From positions 1-64,000 of the forward strand of contig CALMUP010000030.1 in assembly GCA_937872895.1 (NCBI GenBank): a DNA stretch of 64,000 nt. The letters are read 5' to 3'. Positions 10,301 to 19,108 of this stretch are shown in pieces (the stretch's first letter is position 1; each line of letters starts with the position of its first letter). Below the pieces are notes generated by a model. That model ran no database searches. It worked only from the letters and a program-made list of their open reading frames with translations, and was not told the origin of the DNA. The DNA is from an uncultured Verrucomicrobiota bacterium. GTDB lineage: Bacteria; Verrucomicrobiota; Kiritimatiellia; CAIVKH01. Made by a program: the position numbers and the translations under genes.

Positions 10301-10609
10301 GTCAACCAGGCCATCCTGCGGCAAGGCATGGCGGAGGAGTGGGCGATGGATTCCGATGACCGGAAAGCCGCATGCGCCTGGGTGCAGACCGTGTTGATGC
10401 CCAACATCGCCTCCTTCAAGGGCGCGGATTGGAACATGCCGTTCGCCCGGCCCGAGTTCTCCGCCTTCCTGTTCCCCCAATCCAAGTGGGCCTACCGGGC
10501 CAGCAAGATGCTGCGGTCGACACCGCTGCTGGGGCCGGCCTTGCTCGCCTTTGAACAGAGCGCGGCCGGGCAGTACCTGCGCGGCTGGCTGGCCCGCCTG
10601 CTTCGTTAA
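7319..10609 (+). CDS. Large multi-domain glycosyltransferase (GT2 - GT4 - GT2)
   Basis: The 1096-residue protein appears to hold three transferase units. The first GT2 unit spans about residues 12-260 (VSIIIPYHN, LLNNDTVV, GFEDVDFCLRAR). A GT4-like middle spans about 285-640 (LNLLLVTNSHDLYRYG at about 447, EGFAMKILDAAAVGVPTL at about 537, with the family Glu region). A second GT2 unit spans about 665-900 (ISVIIPTKDR, LITGDDIV, FEDVEFGYRL). The C-terminal 190 residues are unassigned. ATG 7319 overlaps the Wzt stop by 8 bases. Such chains usually add several sugars of one repeat unit. Linkage to the exporter suggests synthesis of the exported polysaccharide. Specificities are unknown. Confidence 0.85.
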   Translation: MADAPGQAQVVPDVSIIIPYHNCRALTEACLDSVVAHSSGVTWELVLVDDASTDLPDLARLPSSVIVQHIRNESRKSYSANNNQAAIVARGRLLCLLNNDTVVTPGWLEAMVRVMDRLSGIGVLGNCHLYPDSGKIQHAGMAFDDTDFPLHLNPGIDRTTPAATREREFQAVTFACVMIPADTYRALHGLDESYRNGFEDVDFCLRARAAGYRVVYTPSSVIYHYGQSTPGRTVTDDANWKLFVSRWGGKVTRDLNTLGAADRAYNEQVAKRTYGKKRGESGLHLAVDVNAANAFVWATVDLAAALQRRGVPVSLPICATPHASISDANKRLLRGMMTAHPRRSYHVKWTHYWPAHFKQVLCGDVNAEFFCTNYRYREEGRRLDLWMRHVQVNEYRKLPVSRFNLEALREVGIPDSACRVMPLGYSPEIDSLFPDAGSLPSKRGKDLNLLLVTNSHDLYRYGTDLAIKALGRAYGPDDPVVVHIKDYGTPAGVDLLQQWIAEQPRFPRVVWHRTFLSKEDLIRLYAGMDVQLAPFRGEGFAMKILDAAAVGVPTLMPAFGGPTEFASEGMYIPLPFDEVPVGACYDRDHYLLGEGAYWCQVQVDPMANALRGLLDQRAVLPEMGALALSRIRKAFSWDAAAATLMSALEGWSSQRLVEVGARRHPDRRPISVIIPTKDREDILEKTLVAYQRQTLPKDAFDLVIVNDHGNLDAVKAVAAKTADLNLRILDNQGPGGPAAARNLAMGEVDGEVVLITGDDIVPGERFLAEHVEGHRRHPEMETAFVGLTLWHPDLPSTPFMDHITGEGGQQFKYDDMKHDHEVPFDRLYTSNCSLKRAFLIEEEILFSTRYRYAAFEDVEFGYRLHHRGMVLRHLATAIGYHHHEMKPMSFLERQRKVGRMLTLMAIQRPGFVPNEHWTFLRALEFFRSQPALRTAALLQEMDAEQFIQSMTRTYDHMLSLSVLLNATTGRPAVDQDAAAWKAWMTKGGVHVWEAVNQAILRQGMAEEWAMDSDDRKAACAWVQTVLMPNIASFKGADWNMPFARPEFSAFLFPQSKWAYRASKMLRSTPLLGPALLAFEQSAAGQYLRGWLARLLR

Positions 10610-10708
10610 GCCATCATCGTCCGCATGGCATATTTCCTGCTTCTAAACGGTTGCCGGGAAATGAGGTATATTTCTGTCGAGACAGCTTGATTTTAAAGGA
10701 TTTGCATC

Positions 10709-13700
10709 ATGGTTTTGTCAAAAATGAAGAATCGCGGATGGGCATGGGGTGCCTTTCGCTCTCTGCTCGGGATGGTGGTGGCCGGTTGGGCGGTGGCGGG
10801 GACCGCACAAGCGGACACCTACACCGTGCCGGGGAACTACAGCACGATCGCCGCCGCCGTCCTGGCCGCGCCGAACGGGGCGACGATCCTGGTGGCGGAT
10901 GGGACCTACGGCTACATCAACGCCCCGAACCTCAACAAACGGCTCACCATCAAGTCCGTGAACGGTCCGTCCGGAGCCATCATTTCCGGCAACGGCAACA
11001 GCCGGTTGTTGCGCATCGAGAACGCGATCCCAGGTGGTGATCCGGAACGCAACCTCGTGTTTGACGGTTTCACTTTCCGGGACGGCCGGGGCGTCAGTGG
11101 TTATTCGCCGGTCAACGTCGCCAACGCGAAACCGGTCTTCATCAACTGCATCTTTGAAAACAACAGTGCCACCGACAAGGGCGGCGCGGTGCTTATCTAC
11201 GGGGCCAGCGCGCATCCGGTCTTCGTGAACTGCACGTTCCGCAACAACCGCTCGGACAGTTTCGGCGGTGCCGCCCTGATCAACGGCAGCCATGCCCAGG
11301 CGACCTTCAAGAAGTGCCTATTCGAAAACAACACGACCCGCACCCCGGGCACCTCGAACTTCAGCGAAGGCGGCGCCTTGAAGTTCTCGCAGGGGCAGGG
11401 GCGGGTGATCGATTGTGTTTTCCGCAACAACAGCACGGCGTATGCGGGCGGGGCCATCATGGTCCTGAACGACTTCACCGAGGCCACCGAGGATCTCGTG
11501 GAGATCCGGGGGAGCGTCTTCGAGGGGAACTTCGCCCAGCCATGGCCGGGTGCCAGTCCCGCCAATCCGCCACCGACCGAAGGCGGGGCCATCATGGTGG
11601 AGAGCAAGGTGTTCGTGGTGGTGGACGGTTGCCTGTTCACCAACAACACCGCCGCGACCGGGGCGGGGGTCATGGTGTACCGGGGCAAACTCCGGATCAG
11701 CAACAGCATTTTCGACAGCAATACCGCCAACGGGACGCAGTTGTTCGGCGGTGGCGGCGCCTTGGGCATCAACTCGTTCGATGCCGGAGCCCCGGACTAC
11801 CCGCAGGCCACGGTCTGGTTGAACGATGTGCTGATGCGCAACAACATCGCCCCCGTCGGCGGCGCGATCACCGCACAGGGTGATCCTTACTGGGATCTGA
11901 ACGACAACCACCGCGGATTCCTCTACATGAACCGGGTTGTCATGGACAACAACCGGGCCACCACCGCCAACAACAGCTACGGCAACGGCGGCGGGATATT
12001 CCTCAACCTGATGCATGCCACCGGAACCAACGTGTACATTCTCAACAACACCGCGGACAGCAACGGCGGCGGAATCGTAATGGTGCAGAATTGTTACCTG
12101 CGCCTTCAGGACTCCTATGTCGTGGGCAACAATGCCGCGGTGGATGACGAGTACCATGCGCCTGCTCATCCCGCGCCGGTGTATGTTGGCACGACGCGCG
12201 CCTACAACGGTGGCTCGGGCACGGCCAGTCTTTCCCACCTGACCGCCATCCCTTCCCGCGCCTTTGATCGGCAGATGTACCTGACCTACCTCAACCTCCC
12301 GATCAACAGCCCCACGTTGACGCCTGGTCCCGGTGCCCTGCCGAACCGGGGTGGCTTTGCCGCCGGATCGGTGCTGGTTGCGCCGCGGTTGTCCAATACG
12401 GCCTTCGTGCTGGATACCCAGTTTCCCAACCGCACGGCGGTGGTGCAGCGGGTGTACCGCAGCATGGATTCCGCGGCCTATGGAGGGGTTGTGCCAACCC
12501 TGCCCGCCGTGCTGGAGGCTGAGCGGTACGACGAGGGCGGTTCGCGGGCGGCCTATCACGACCGGACAACGCCCAACGAGGGCGGGGCGTTCCGTACTGG
12601 CGAGCAGGTGGATGTCGGCGCGACCACTTCGGCCAGCGGAGGCTTTTTTGTCGGCTGGCTGGCACCGGGCGAATGGATGGATTATTCCGTGTATTCGCCG
12701 GGGGGCACGTACAACATCAAGGCGCGGGTTTCCTCCCCGCAGACCAACGGACGATTTTATGTCAGCGTGGATGGCGTGCAGGCTTCAGGATTGCAGAGTG
12801 TTCCCAATACCGGGGGATGGGCGAACTGGCAGGAGGTCACGATTCCGAATGTGAACATCGCGGAAGGGTTCCGGGTCATCCGCTTCGTATCGATCGATGG
12901 TGATTACAATTTCGACCGGATCGCGGTGGAATCGCCCTTGCCAACCCTGACCCTGACGCCGAACCGGTTGCTCCGATCGGTCAAGGTCGGCGGTACGGCC
13001 GCGACGCAGACCTTGCGCCTCCAGAACATCGGCGGGGGCGTGCTCACGTTCGCGGTCACATCGAATGTTCCGTGGATGACCGTTTCACCCTCCTCCGGTT
13101 CCAGCGATGGTACGGCGCGCAATCTTCAGGTCTCGTATGCGTCCGCCTCGTTGGCCACCGGCACCTACAACGGAACGATCACCATCACCTCGGCCGAGGC
13201 GCAGAACAGTCCGGTGACCGTATCGGTGCGGCTGCGCGTCGTACCCAACCGGTATGTCATCAACGATTTCGACGGGGATGGGTCATCCGATCTGGGTGTC
13301 TATTTCGCGCCGGGGGGAAATTGGTATGTGTTCCGCAGCAGCCTTGGTTTCTACCAGGACCAGTTCGGGTTTGCCGGGACGGTTCCGGTCGCGGGTGATT
13401 TCGATGGCGACGGGAAGTCCGACCTCGCCGTGTATTATCCGCCGGGCGGCAATTGGTACATCTTCGGCAGCCAGCGCGGATTCTTTGTCGATCAGTTCGG
13501 ATTCGTGGGCACGATCCCGGTCACGGGTGACTACGATGGCGACGGCAAGACCGACCTCGCCTTGTATTATCCGCCATCCGGCACCTGGTACATCTTCCGC
13601 AGTCAGCTCGGATTCTACTCCGAGGTCTTCGGCGCTCCGGACACCTTGCCGGTCTCGGGTGACTTCGATGGCGATGGCCGCTCCGACCTCGCGTATTATT

Positions 13701-14074
13701 TCCCACCGGGCGGCAACTGGATGATCAAGGGCAGTTCACGCGGCGTGTTTTCCGAAACCTTCGGTTATGCCGGGACCGTACCGATTTCCGGTGATTTCGA
13801 CGGTGACGGCACATCCGACCTCGCCGTGTACTATGCCCCGGGTGGCAACTGGTACATCTTCGGTAGCCGACGTGGTTTCTTCCAGGATCAGTTCGGCTAC
13901 GCCGGAACGATCCCGGTACCGGGCGATTTCGATGCGGACGGCCGCTCCGATCTGGCTGTGTACTATCCGCCGGGCGGGAACTGGTACATCTTCCGCAGCT
14001 CCGAAGGATTCCTCAGCGACCAGTTCGGCTTCCTCGGCACGGTTCCACTGGGCAGTACGATCACCGCACCGTAG
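10709..14074 (+). CDS. Secreted beta-helix / CBM6-like / BACON-like protein with six FG-GAP/VCBS-type repeats
   Basis: The 1121-residue product starts with a signal peptide (cleavage near AQA-DTYT, residue 36). A right-handed parallel beta-helix follows to about residue 510, rich in NN-S-GG-I coils such as NNSATDKGGAVLIYG. Next come a CBM6-like carbohydrate-binding domain (about 605-745, LEAERYD...GEWMDYSV...FDRIAVE), a BACON/Ig-like domain (about 747-845, VPWMTVSPSSGSSDG) and six 44-residue repeats with DFDGDGKSD loops and GGNWYIF strands. ATG 10709 follows AAAGGA by 8 bases. The stop overlaps the 3' end of the convergent gene by 14 bases. The architecture suggests a surface glycan-binding or glycan-cleaving protein; no catalytic residues could be assigned. 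Confidence 0.85.
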   Translation: MVLSKMKNRGWAWGAFRSLLGMVVAGWAVAGTAQADTYTVPGNYSTIAAAVLAAPNGATILVADGTYGYINAPNLNKRLTIKSVNGPSGAIISGNGNSRLLRIENAIPGGDPERNLVFDGFTFRDGRGVSGYSPVNVANAKPVFINCIFENNSATDKGGAVLIYGASAHPVFVNCTFRNNRSDSFGGAALINGSHAQATFKKCLFENNTTRTPGTSNFSEGGALKFSQGQGRVIDCVFRNNSTAYAGGAIMVLNDFTEATEDLVEIRGSVFEGNFAQPWPGASPANPPPTEGGAIMVESKVFVVVDGCLFTNNTAATGAGVMVYRGKLRISNSIFDSNTANGTQLFGGGGALGINSFDAGAPDYPQATVWLNDVLMRNNIAPVGGAITAQGDPYWDLNDNHRGFLYMNRVVMDNNRATTANNSYGNGGGIFLNLMHATGTNVYILNNTADSNGGGIVMVQNCYLRLQDSYVVGNNAAVDDEYHAPAHPAPVYVGTTRAYNGGSGTASLSHLTAIPSRAFDRQMYLTYLNLPINSPTLTPGPGALPNRGGFAAGSVLVAPRLSNTAFVLDTQFPNRTAVVQRVYRSMDSAAYGGVVPTLPAVLEAERYDEGGSRAAYHDRTTPNEGGAFRTGEQVDVGATTSASGGFFVGWLAPGEWMDYSVYSPGGTYNIKARVSSPQTNGRFYVSVDGVQASGLQSVPNTGGWANWQEVTIPNVNIAEGFRVIRFVSIDGDYNFDRIAVESPLPTLTLTPNRLLRSVKVGGTAATQTLRLQNIGGGVLTFAVTSNVPWMTVSPSSGSSDGTARNLQVSYASASLATGTYNGTITITSAEAQNSPVTVSVRLRVVPNRYVINDFDGDGSSDLGVYFAPGGNWYVFRSSLGFYQDQFGFAGTVPVAGDFDGDGKSDLAVYYPPGGNWYIFGSQRGFFVDQFGFVGTIPVTGDYDGDGKTDLALYYPPSGTWYIFRSQLGFYSEVFGAPDTLPVSGDFDGDGRSDLAYYFPPGGNWMIKGSSRGVFSETFGYAGTVPISGDFDGDGTSDLAVYYAPGGNWYIFGSRRGFFQDQFGYAGTIPVPGDFDADGRSDLAVYYPPGGNWYIFRSSEGFLSDQFGFLGTVPLGSTITAP

Positions 14075-16367
14075 GTCGCGGGGTCGTCGCAAATCGGCGG
14101 CGGATCCATGGTGTACAACCACCGATAACGAGCAACACGAAGAGGGTCCCGCTGATGCTCGCCCCGAGGATCAAGCTGTCGGGAAGAAAATAGAATGACA
14201 CGTGGTGTTCGCCCGCTGGAACGACGGTGCCCGTATGGATCACGTTGACCGGGAATACCGGTGAGCGTTCGCCATCGATTTTTGCCTTCCAGCCGCGGAT
14301 GGGCATTTCGTTCAGGGCGATGATAGTGGATGACGCCAGGCGGGTTGTCATGGTCGCACCGTTGACGTGGCTGCGAAGCGATTGGATGGAGCCCTGCGGA
14401 TCGCCAGCCGGAAGTAGTTCGCCCGGGAATTCAACCACCCATGGATCGCCTTGCCTCAGGGCTTCCACATCCGTAGCGATGGTTCCCGTGCTCGTTTGTA
14501 CATTCGTCGCCAGGTACACATGCGGGAGTGGATGAATCTTCTCCGCGAGATCAATCGCCTTCCCATCAAATAAGATCTGGCGGATACCCATCAGGCGGGC
14601 CAGATGGAGGTTTTCGGGCTTCAGGAAGTCCAGGCCCCCGGTGTGCCAGTAAATCATTCCGTAGCGCCATTCGCCTTTATAGAAGGCATGGGAGAGGAAT
14701 TCCACGTAACGGCGCTTCATAGGGAGATCGTAGCCCCGGATGTCGCGAATACCGTACATCACACCGAGATTCGGTTCGAGGGTCCCATCGATTCCCGCTA
14801 CTCTGAACCACTCGTTGGAAGAGGCCTCCGCGAGGCGGGCGACCATGGGAGGCGCAGGCAATTCGGCCACCTCAACCGGGATGATGGGGTTATAACGGCT
14901 GTGTGCGAGATGAACCTCCGCGTAGATGGCCAGGAGTGCAAGCCAAGGAATCCATTTGCGCCCCCCTCCTCGTGCGAGGAAAACAGCGATGGATAGGGCG
15001 ATGGCGGCAGCACAGGAAATCCACGCCGGTTTGAACGCGGATGGTTCCGGATGCCATCGGGAACCTGCGATGACGAACAGGATCCACGCCGACGTAACCG
15101 CAAGAATCCAGGCGACACGCCACTGCGGTCTGGTTGCGTCCTCCTCGCAGGCAAGGCGATGCAGGGCAAAACACGCGCATGCCACGGTCGCGACCTGAAG
15201 CCATAGAGACGTCCGCATGATGGGCATGTCGCGCAGGATGGGCAGGCTGCGGATGGTGTCCGAGATCAACGGAACACCGCACAGGGTGGCGACCACGACG
15301 GCGAGTAGGGAGAAGAAAAACAGGTGAATCCTGTTGCGATGTACGAAGGGTATTCCGATCACCGCGAGCCAGAGGGTCGTTGCACCCACGAAAAGCGCGT
15401 TTTCGTTGTAATTGTAGAGATTCCGGTCATTGCCGGTTAGCGGACTCCCGAACCAGTCGGGAAAGATGGCAACCCAGAAAGCCCTGGCTGGTACGATGCC
15501 GCGTTGTCCGATTCCCGCCCGGTCACCGTACGTGAAGCTGTCGTGAAACAGGGCGTCGGCAAAGGGCAGGAGTATCACGCTGGCCACCAGGATGCCAAGG
15601 GCAAGGCCTCCGAAAACCCTGAGTGGAGGACGCCATCCTTCCGTGCGGGGTGTTGTGGTCCTCGAGCCGAGGTAGTTCCATGCTGCAAACAACGTGGTAC
15701 CACCCAGGACCAGGATGAACGTCTGCGGGTGACCACCCGCGATGGTCAAATAGACGCCGATTGCCGTGCCGAAGATGTGACGGGCGTTTCCGTACGGTGG
15801 TTGCGTCAAGCGACCGAGCGACCACAACAACCAAGGCAGGTAGGTCAGGGAGGAGGCATGTGGATGGTTCAGCCAGACGATCCGGTAGGCGCAGAAACAG
15901 AACGCAAGACCGCCAACCAGGGATACGGACCATGCAAGGCCGGCCACCGACCGCAGGAACAGCATCATGCCGATGGTTGCGATCAGGCATTCGATCAGTC
16001 GGGCGAAGGTTTCCGCCTGCGATACCGGCATGAACAAGCCGAGGTAGGTGAACGGATAGAACGCCTGCGACTGAATGTTTCCGGCAAACGAATTGCCGCA
16101 CAGGATGTGCGGAAGCCACGTCGGCCATACACCCTGCGAAATCTGCTCTACGAGATGTGTTTTGTACTGAAAAAACTGCTGGGTTTGGTCGGTCAGAAGG
16201 GGATTGTTCTCATAGCCATGTTCGTTTATCTGATCATCAAACGGGGGAAATTTCCCGGCATTTACATTGGCCGAGATAACTTGGTTTTGCCATGGCGCTG
16301 GGAAAAAGAAGGAGAAGATCGCGGTGGCTATAACAATCCACAAGAATATGTGCGCTCGCACACTCAT
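14061..16367 (-). CDS. YfhO-like multi-pass membrane protein (predicted glycan-modifying)
   Basis: The 768-residue integral membrane protein has about 12-14 hydrophobic segments and ends in a single helix after a soluble C-terminal domain. Its layout and phrases such as PFDDQINEHGYEN after the first helix and QAFYPFTYLGL resemble the bacterial YfhO family, GT-C-fold proteins that use lipid-linked sugars to glycosylate wall polymers or lipids. The start is ATG 16367: AAGGA lies 7 bases upstream on the minus strand, whereas the longer reading frame to 16424 has no such site. The gene faces the beta-helix gene and overlaps its last 14 bases. In this locus a role in decorating the surface glycan is inferred. 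Confidence 0.7.
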   Translation of the reverse strand: MSVRAHIFLWIVIATAIFSFFFPAPWQNQVISANVNAGKFPPFDDQINEHGYENNPLLTDQTQQFFQYKTHLVEQISQGVWPTWLPHILCGNSFAGNIQSQAFYPFTYLGLFMPVSQAETFARLIECLIATIGMMLFLRSVAGLAWSVSLVGGLAFCFCAYRIVWLNHPHASSLTYLPWLLWSLGRLTQPPYGNARHIFGTAIGVYLTIAGGHPQTFILVLGGTTLFAAWNYLGSRTTTPRTEGWRPPLRVFGGLALGILVASVILLPFADALFHDSFTYGDRAGIGQRGIVPARAFWVAIFPDWFGSPLTGNDRNLYNYNENALFVGATTLWLAVIGIPFVHRNRIHLFFFSLLAVVVATLCGVPLISDTIRSLPILRDMPIMRTSLWLQVATVACACFALHRLACEEDATRPQWRVAWILAVTSAWILFVIAGSRWHPEPSAFKPAWISCAAAIALSIAVFLARGGGRKWIPWLALLAIYAEVHLAHSRYNPIIPVEVAELPAPPMVARLAEASSNEWFRVAGIDGTLEPNLGVMYGIRDIRGYDLPMKRRYVEFLSHAFYKGEWRYGMIYWHTGGLDFLKPENLHLARLMGIRQILFDGKAIDLAEKIHPLPHVYLATNVQTSTGTIATDVEALRQGDPWVVEFPGELLPAGDPQGSIQSLRSHVNGATMTTRLASSTIIALNEMPIRGWKAKIDGERSPVFPVNVIHTGTVVPAGEHHVSFYFLPDSLILGASISGTLFVLLVIGGCTPWIRRRFATTPRPTVR

Positions 16368-16396
16368 CTGATCCTTCAAGCACGCCGATGATCGGC

Positions 16397-16442
16397 AAAA
16401 AAACCTCCACGGAACGCCCGTCACCGAGGGCGCTTCGTGGAG
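16397..16442 (-). terminator. Intrinsic terminator after the SGNH hydrolase gene
   Basis: Read on the minus strand, CTCCACG and CGTGGAG form the outer stem and GCGCCC/GGGCG the inner stem, followed directly by G and seven T residues (plus-strand positions 16397-16403). It lies about 55 bases past the SGNH gene stop and separates it from the YfhO-like gene. Confidence 0.85.
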
Positions 16443-16498
16443 TTAGTTGTAGGCGGATCCGGCTCGACTGTCGATGCCGAAGACCCGTCCTGAAGGGG

Positions 16499-18016
16499 TT
16501 AGTAGAACTGGCCGTTCTGGATCGCCGTGCGGATGGTCTTCATGAAGGTTTCGGCGACGATGCGGTAGCCGGCGTCGTTGGGGTGGTTGGCGGTGGGCTG
16601 GTCGATCAGTTTGGTTTCCCAGCCGGGGACGGCGGTAATGGCTTCGTAGATCGGGGCGACCGGGATCCCGAGGGAGCCGGCGATCGTGTAGATGCGCGGA
16701 TTGAAGGCGCGGATATTCTGCGCCTGCACCGTGCGGTCGCGCTGGGAGTTGGTGATAACCGGCGGGATGGTGGCGAGGATGGCATGGGACCCCGTGCCCA
16801 GGATCTGGTTGAGCATGGCGCGCAGGTTGGACTCGATGGTATTGCCGGGCACATTGAAGAAGGTGTCGTTGGTGCCTTCCATCAGGATGGTCAAGTCCGG
16901 TTTGACGGTGCTCAACCACGAGGGGAGGCGGGCGCGGCCTTCGCTGGTCTGCTCGCCCGGATTACCGGCGTTGACGGTTTCGAAGTGGCCGCCGAGCGCG
17001 GCGCCGAGCATGCGCTTGAGGATGGCCGGGTAGCCGGTCGTCGGGCAACTGCAGGCGCTGCTGGTTCCGTAGGTGATGCTGTCCCCGAAACAGAGAACGA
17101 GCAGGCCTTCGCCGCCACCGTTGCGGTAGGACGCCAAGGGGGTGGCGAGGTTCCAGCCCCAGTTGGCGAAGCGCGGGGTCTGGCTGCCGCTTTGCCAGAT
17201 GTACCAGCGACCGATTTCGCGCTGGTACACGGCGATGTCGGCTTTGCCGTCGCCATCGTAGTCACCCGGTACCGGACGCACCTTGTTGAAGCCCCAGTTC
17301 AGGGTGCGGAAGCCGGTGCGAGAACCGAAAATAAACCAGGTGCCGTTGTTGCGGTCAAACACGGCGAGGTCGGCTTTGCCGTCGCCGTCGTAATCCGCCG
17401 GGACCGGGCGCACCTGGTTATAGCCGAAGTTGATGACCTGGAAACCCTGCTGGCTCTTGAAGATGTACCAATTGCCCGAGGCGCGGTGGAAAACGGCGAG
17501 GTCGGCGCGGCCATCGCCGTCGAAGTCGGCAGGGACAGGCGTGGTTTCCGACCAGCCGAAACTTTCCACGCGACCCGATCCGTTCGAGCTGTTGCGGATA
17601 CGCCACAGGGAGGTGAAGCGTTCAAAGACGGCGATATCAGTCTTGCCGTCGCCGTCGTAGTCGGCCGGAACGGGAAGGCCATTCACATTGCCCAGCGTGA
17701 AGATCTGAATCTGGTTGTCGGAGGAACGGGCGATGGTCCAGCGGCCATCCTGCGGGCGGTAGGTTGCGCGATCGGCGCGGCCATCGCCGTCGAAGTCGCC
17801 GATCACCGGCTGAACTTCCATCCCGCCGAGGACAAAGCGGAGCAACTGGTTGTTGCCGCTGCGGTTGATGTACCAGTCGCCGGTCTCGGAGGCGTACACG
17901 GTCAGGTCGTCGCGGTTGTCCCCGTCGAAATCCATGGTGGGACGCGTTACCGGAGCGGCCAAGCTGGAGGCAACGAAGGTCAGCAGTCCAATCAAAGCGA
18001 GTACATAAGTTTTCAT
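16499..18016 (-). CDS. Secreted SGNH/GDSL hydrolase with six N-terminal FG-GAP/VCBS-type repeats
   Basis: The 505-residue product has a signal peptide (MKTYVLALIGLLTFVASSLA) and six repeats of about 44-46 residues (about 27-300) with DYDGDGKAD loops, then an SGNH hydrolase domain (about 304-505). Catalytic blocks are visible: Ser313 in CFGDSITYG (block I), Gly351 in NAGNPGE (block II), Asn383 in GTND (block III) and His478 in the HPNDAGY context (block V), with Asp472 nearby. Such domains deacetylate or de-esterify glycans. ATG 18016 is chosen because GAGGAG lies 10 bases upstream; the frame is open to a TTG at 18034. It has its own promoter and a strong terminator. Here the repeats precede the enzyme, the reverse of the protease at 783. 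Confidence 0.85.
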   Translation of the reverse strand: MKTYVLALIGLLTFVASSLAAPVTRPTMDFDGDNRDDLTVYASETGDWYINRSGNNQLLRFVLGGMEVQPVIGDFDGDGRADRATYRPQDGRWTIARSSDNQIQIFTLGNVNGLPVPADYDGDGKTDIAVFERFTSLWRIRNSSNGSGRVESFGWSETTPVPADFDGDGRADLAVFHRASGNWYIFKSQQGFQVINFGYNQVRPVPADYDGDGKADLAVFDRNNGTWFIFGSRTGFRTLNWGFNKVRPVPGDYDGDGKADIAVYQREIGRWYIWQSGSQTPRFANWGWNLATPLASYRNGGGEGLLVLCFGDSITYGTSSACSCPTTGYPAILKRMLGAALGGHFETVNAGNPGEQTSEGRARLPSWLSTVKPDLTILMEGTNDTFFNVPGNTIESNLRAMLNQILGTGSHAILATIPPVITNSQRDRTVQAQNIRAFNPRIYTIAGSLGIPVAPIYEAITAVPGWETKLIDQPTANHPNDAGYRIVAETFMKTIRTAIQNGQFY

Positions 18017-18042
18017 AGGTTCTTGGCTCCTCAAAACGGGTT

Positions 18043-18070
18043 ACCATACCGGCTTGGGTTCATGAATCAA
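18043..18070 (-). promoter_or_regulatory. Putative sigma-70 promoter of the SGNH hydrolase gene
   Basis: On the minus strand TTGATT (18070-18065) and TATGGT (18048-18043) are separated by 16 bases, with the GAGGAG ribosome site just downstream. It lies in the short gap after the fucose synthase gene, so the hydrolase may be transcribed on its own. Confidence 0.5.
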
Positions 18071-18110
18071 GTCGCATATCCCAACGCGCTACGGGGCAAG
18101 GTGTTGCGGC

Positions 18111-19058
18111 TCAGGCCGCGCGGTCGCGGTTGGCCTCGTACCAGCGGATGGTTTCGTGCAGGCCGTCCTCGAAGGTGGTGGAGGAGCGGAACCCGAACTC
18201 CTGTTCGGCGCGGGTGACATCGAGTTTGCGCCGGGGCTGTCCGTTGGGCATCGACGTATCCCACCGGATTTCGCCGGTAAAGCCGGTGAGCCGGGCGATG
18301 GTTTCGGTGAGGTCCTTGATGCTGATTTCAAAGGCGCTTCCGATGTTGACCGGCTCGCTCTTGTTGTAGCGCTCGGCGGCCAGCACGATGCCCTCGGCCG
18401 CATCCGGCGCGTAGAGGAATTCGCGGGTCGGCGAGCCGTCGCCCCAGGCCTGGATGTACGCGGCGTTCTGTTCGCGGGCTTCGATGCACTTCTTGATCAA
18501 GGCAGGGATGACATGCGAAACTGAGGGGTCAAAGTGGTCGCGCGGTCCGTAGAGATTGACCGGTAACAGGAAGATGGAATTGAAGCCGTATTGCTGCCGG
18601 TAGGATTGTGACTGTACGAGCAGCATCTTCTTGGCGAGGCCGTAGGGGGCGTTGGTCTCTTCCGGATAGCCATTCCAAATGTCATCTTCCTTGAACGGTA
18701 CCGGGGTGAACTTCGGATAGGCGCAGACCGTGCCGAGCAGGACGGCTTTCTCGATGCCGCGTTTCCAGCATTCGTGGACCAGTTGCACGCCCATCATCAG
18801 GTTGTCGTAGAAGAACTCCGCGGGATGGGCTCGGTTGGCTCCGATGCCGCCGACGCGCGCGGCGAGGTGGAATACCATGGTCGGGCGCGTTTCATCGAGC
18901 ATGCGGTTCAGGCTGCCGCTATCGCACAGGTTGTAGTTGCGCAGGCCCACGGGAAACAGTGCCATCGGTTGTTTGCGGGCCAGGGCATCGCACAAGTGGC
19001 TGCCGAGGAAACCGGTGCCGCCGGTTACCAGTATGCGTTGTTGTTTCCAGTCGATCAT
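18111..19058 (-). CDS. fcl: GDP-L-fucose synthase
   Basis: This 315-residue cytosolic short-chain dehydrogenase should epimerise and reduce GDP-4-keto-6-deoxymannose to GDP-L-fucose with NADPH. It has the Rossmann motif [11 protein letters not shown] (11-21), the family stretch [14 protein letters not shown] with Cys112, and catalytic Tyr139 and Lys143 in [12 protein letters not shown] 19058 is used because AGGACGG lies just upstream. GDP-mannose 4,6-dehydratase, its usual partner, is not in the window. It presumably supplies GDP-fucose (or a related deoxyhexose) to the neighbouring glycosyltransferases. Confidence 0.88.
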   Translation of the reverse strand: MIDWKQQRILVTGGTGFLGSHLCDALARKQPMALFPVGLRNYNLCDSGSLNRMLDETRPTMVFHLAARVGGIGANRAHPAEFFYDNLMMGVQLVHECWKRGIEKAVLLGTVCAYPKFTPVPFKEDDIWNGYPEETNAPYGLAKKMLLVQSQSYRQQYGFNSIFLLPVNLYGPRDHFDPSVSHVIPALIKKCIEAREQNAAYIQAWGDGSPTREFLYAPDAAEGIVLAAERYNKSEPVNIGSAFEISIKDLTETIARLTGFTGEIRWDTSMPNGQPRRKLDVTRAEQEFGFRSSTTFEDGLHETIRWYEANRDRAA

Positions 19059-19108
19059 GGTGCCGTCCTGTGTGAGGGGAATAACGCTGTCAATTCTGTG
19101 GCGGGATG

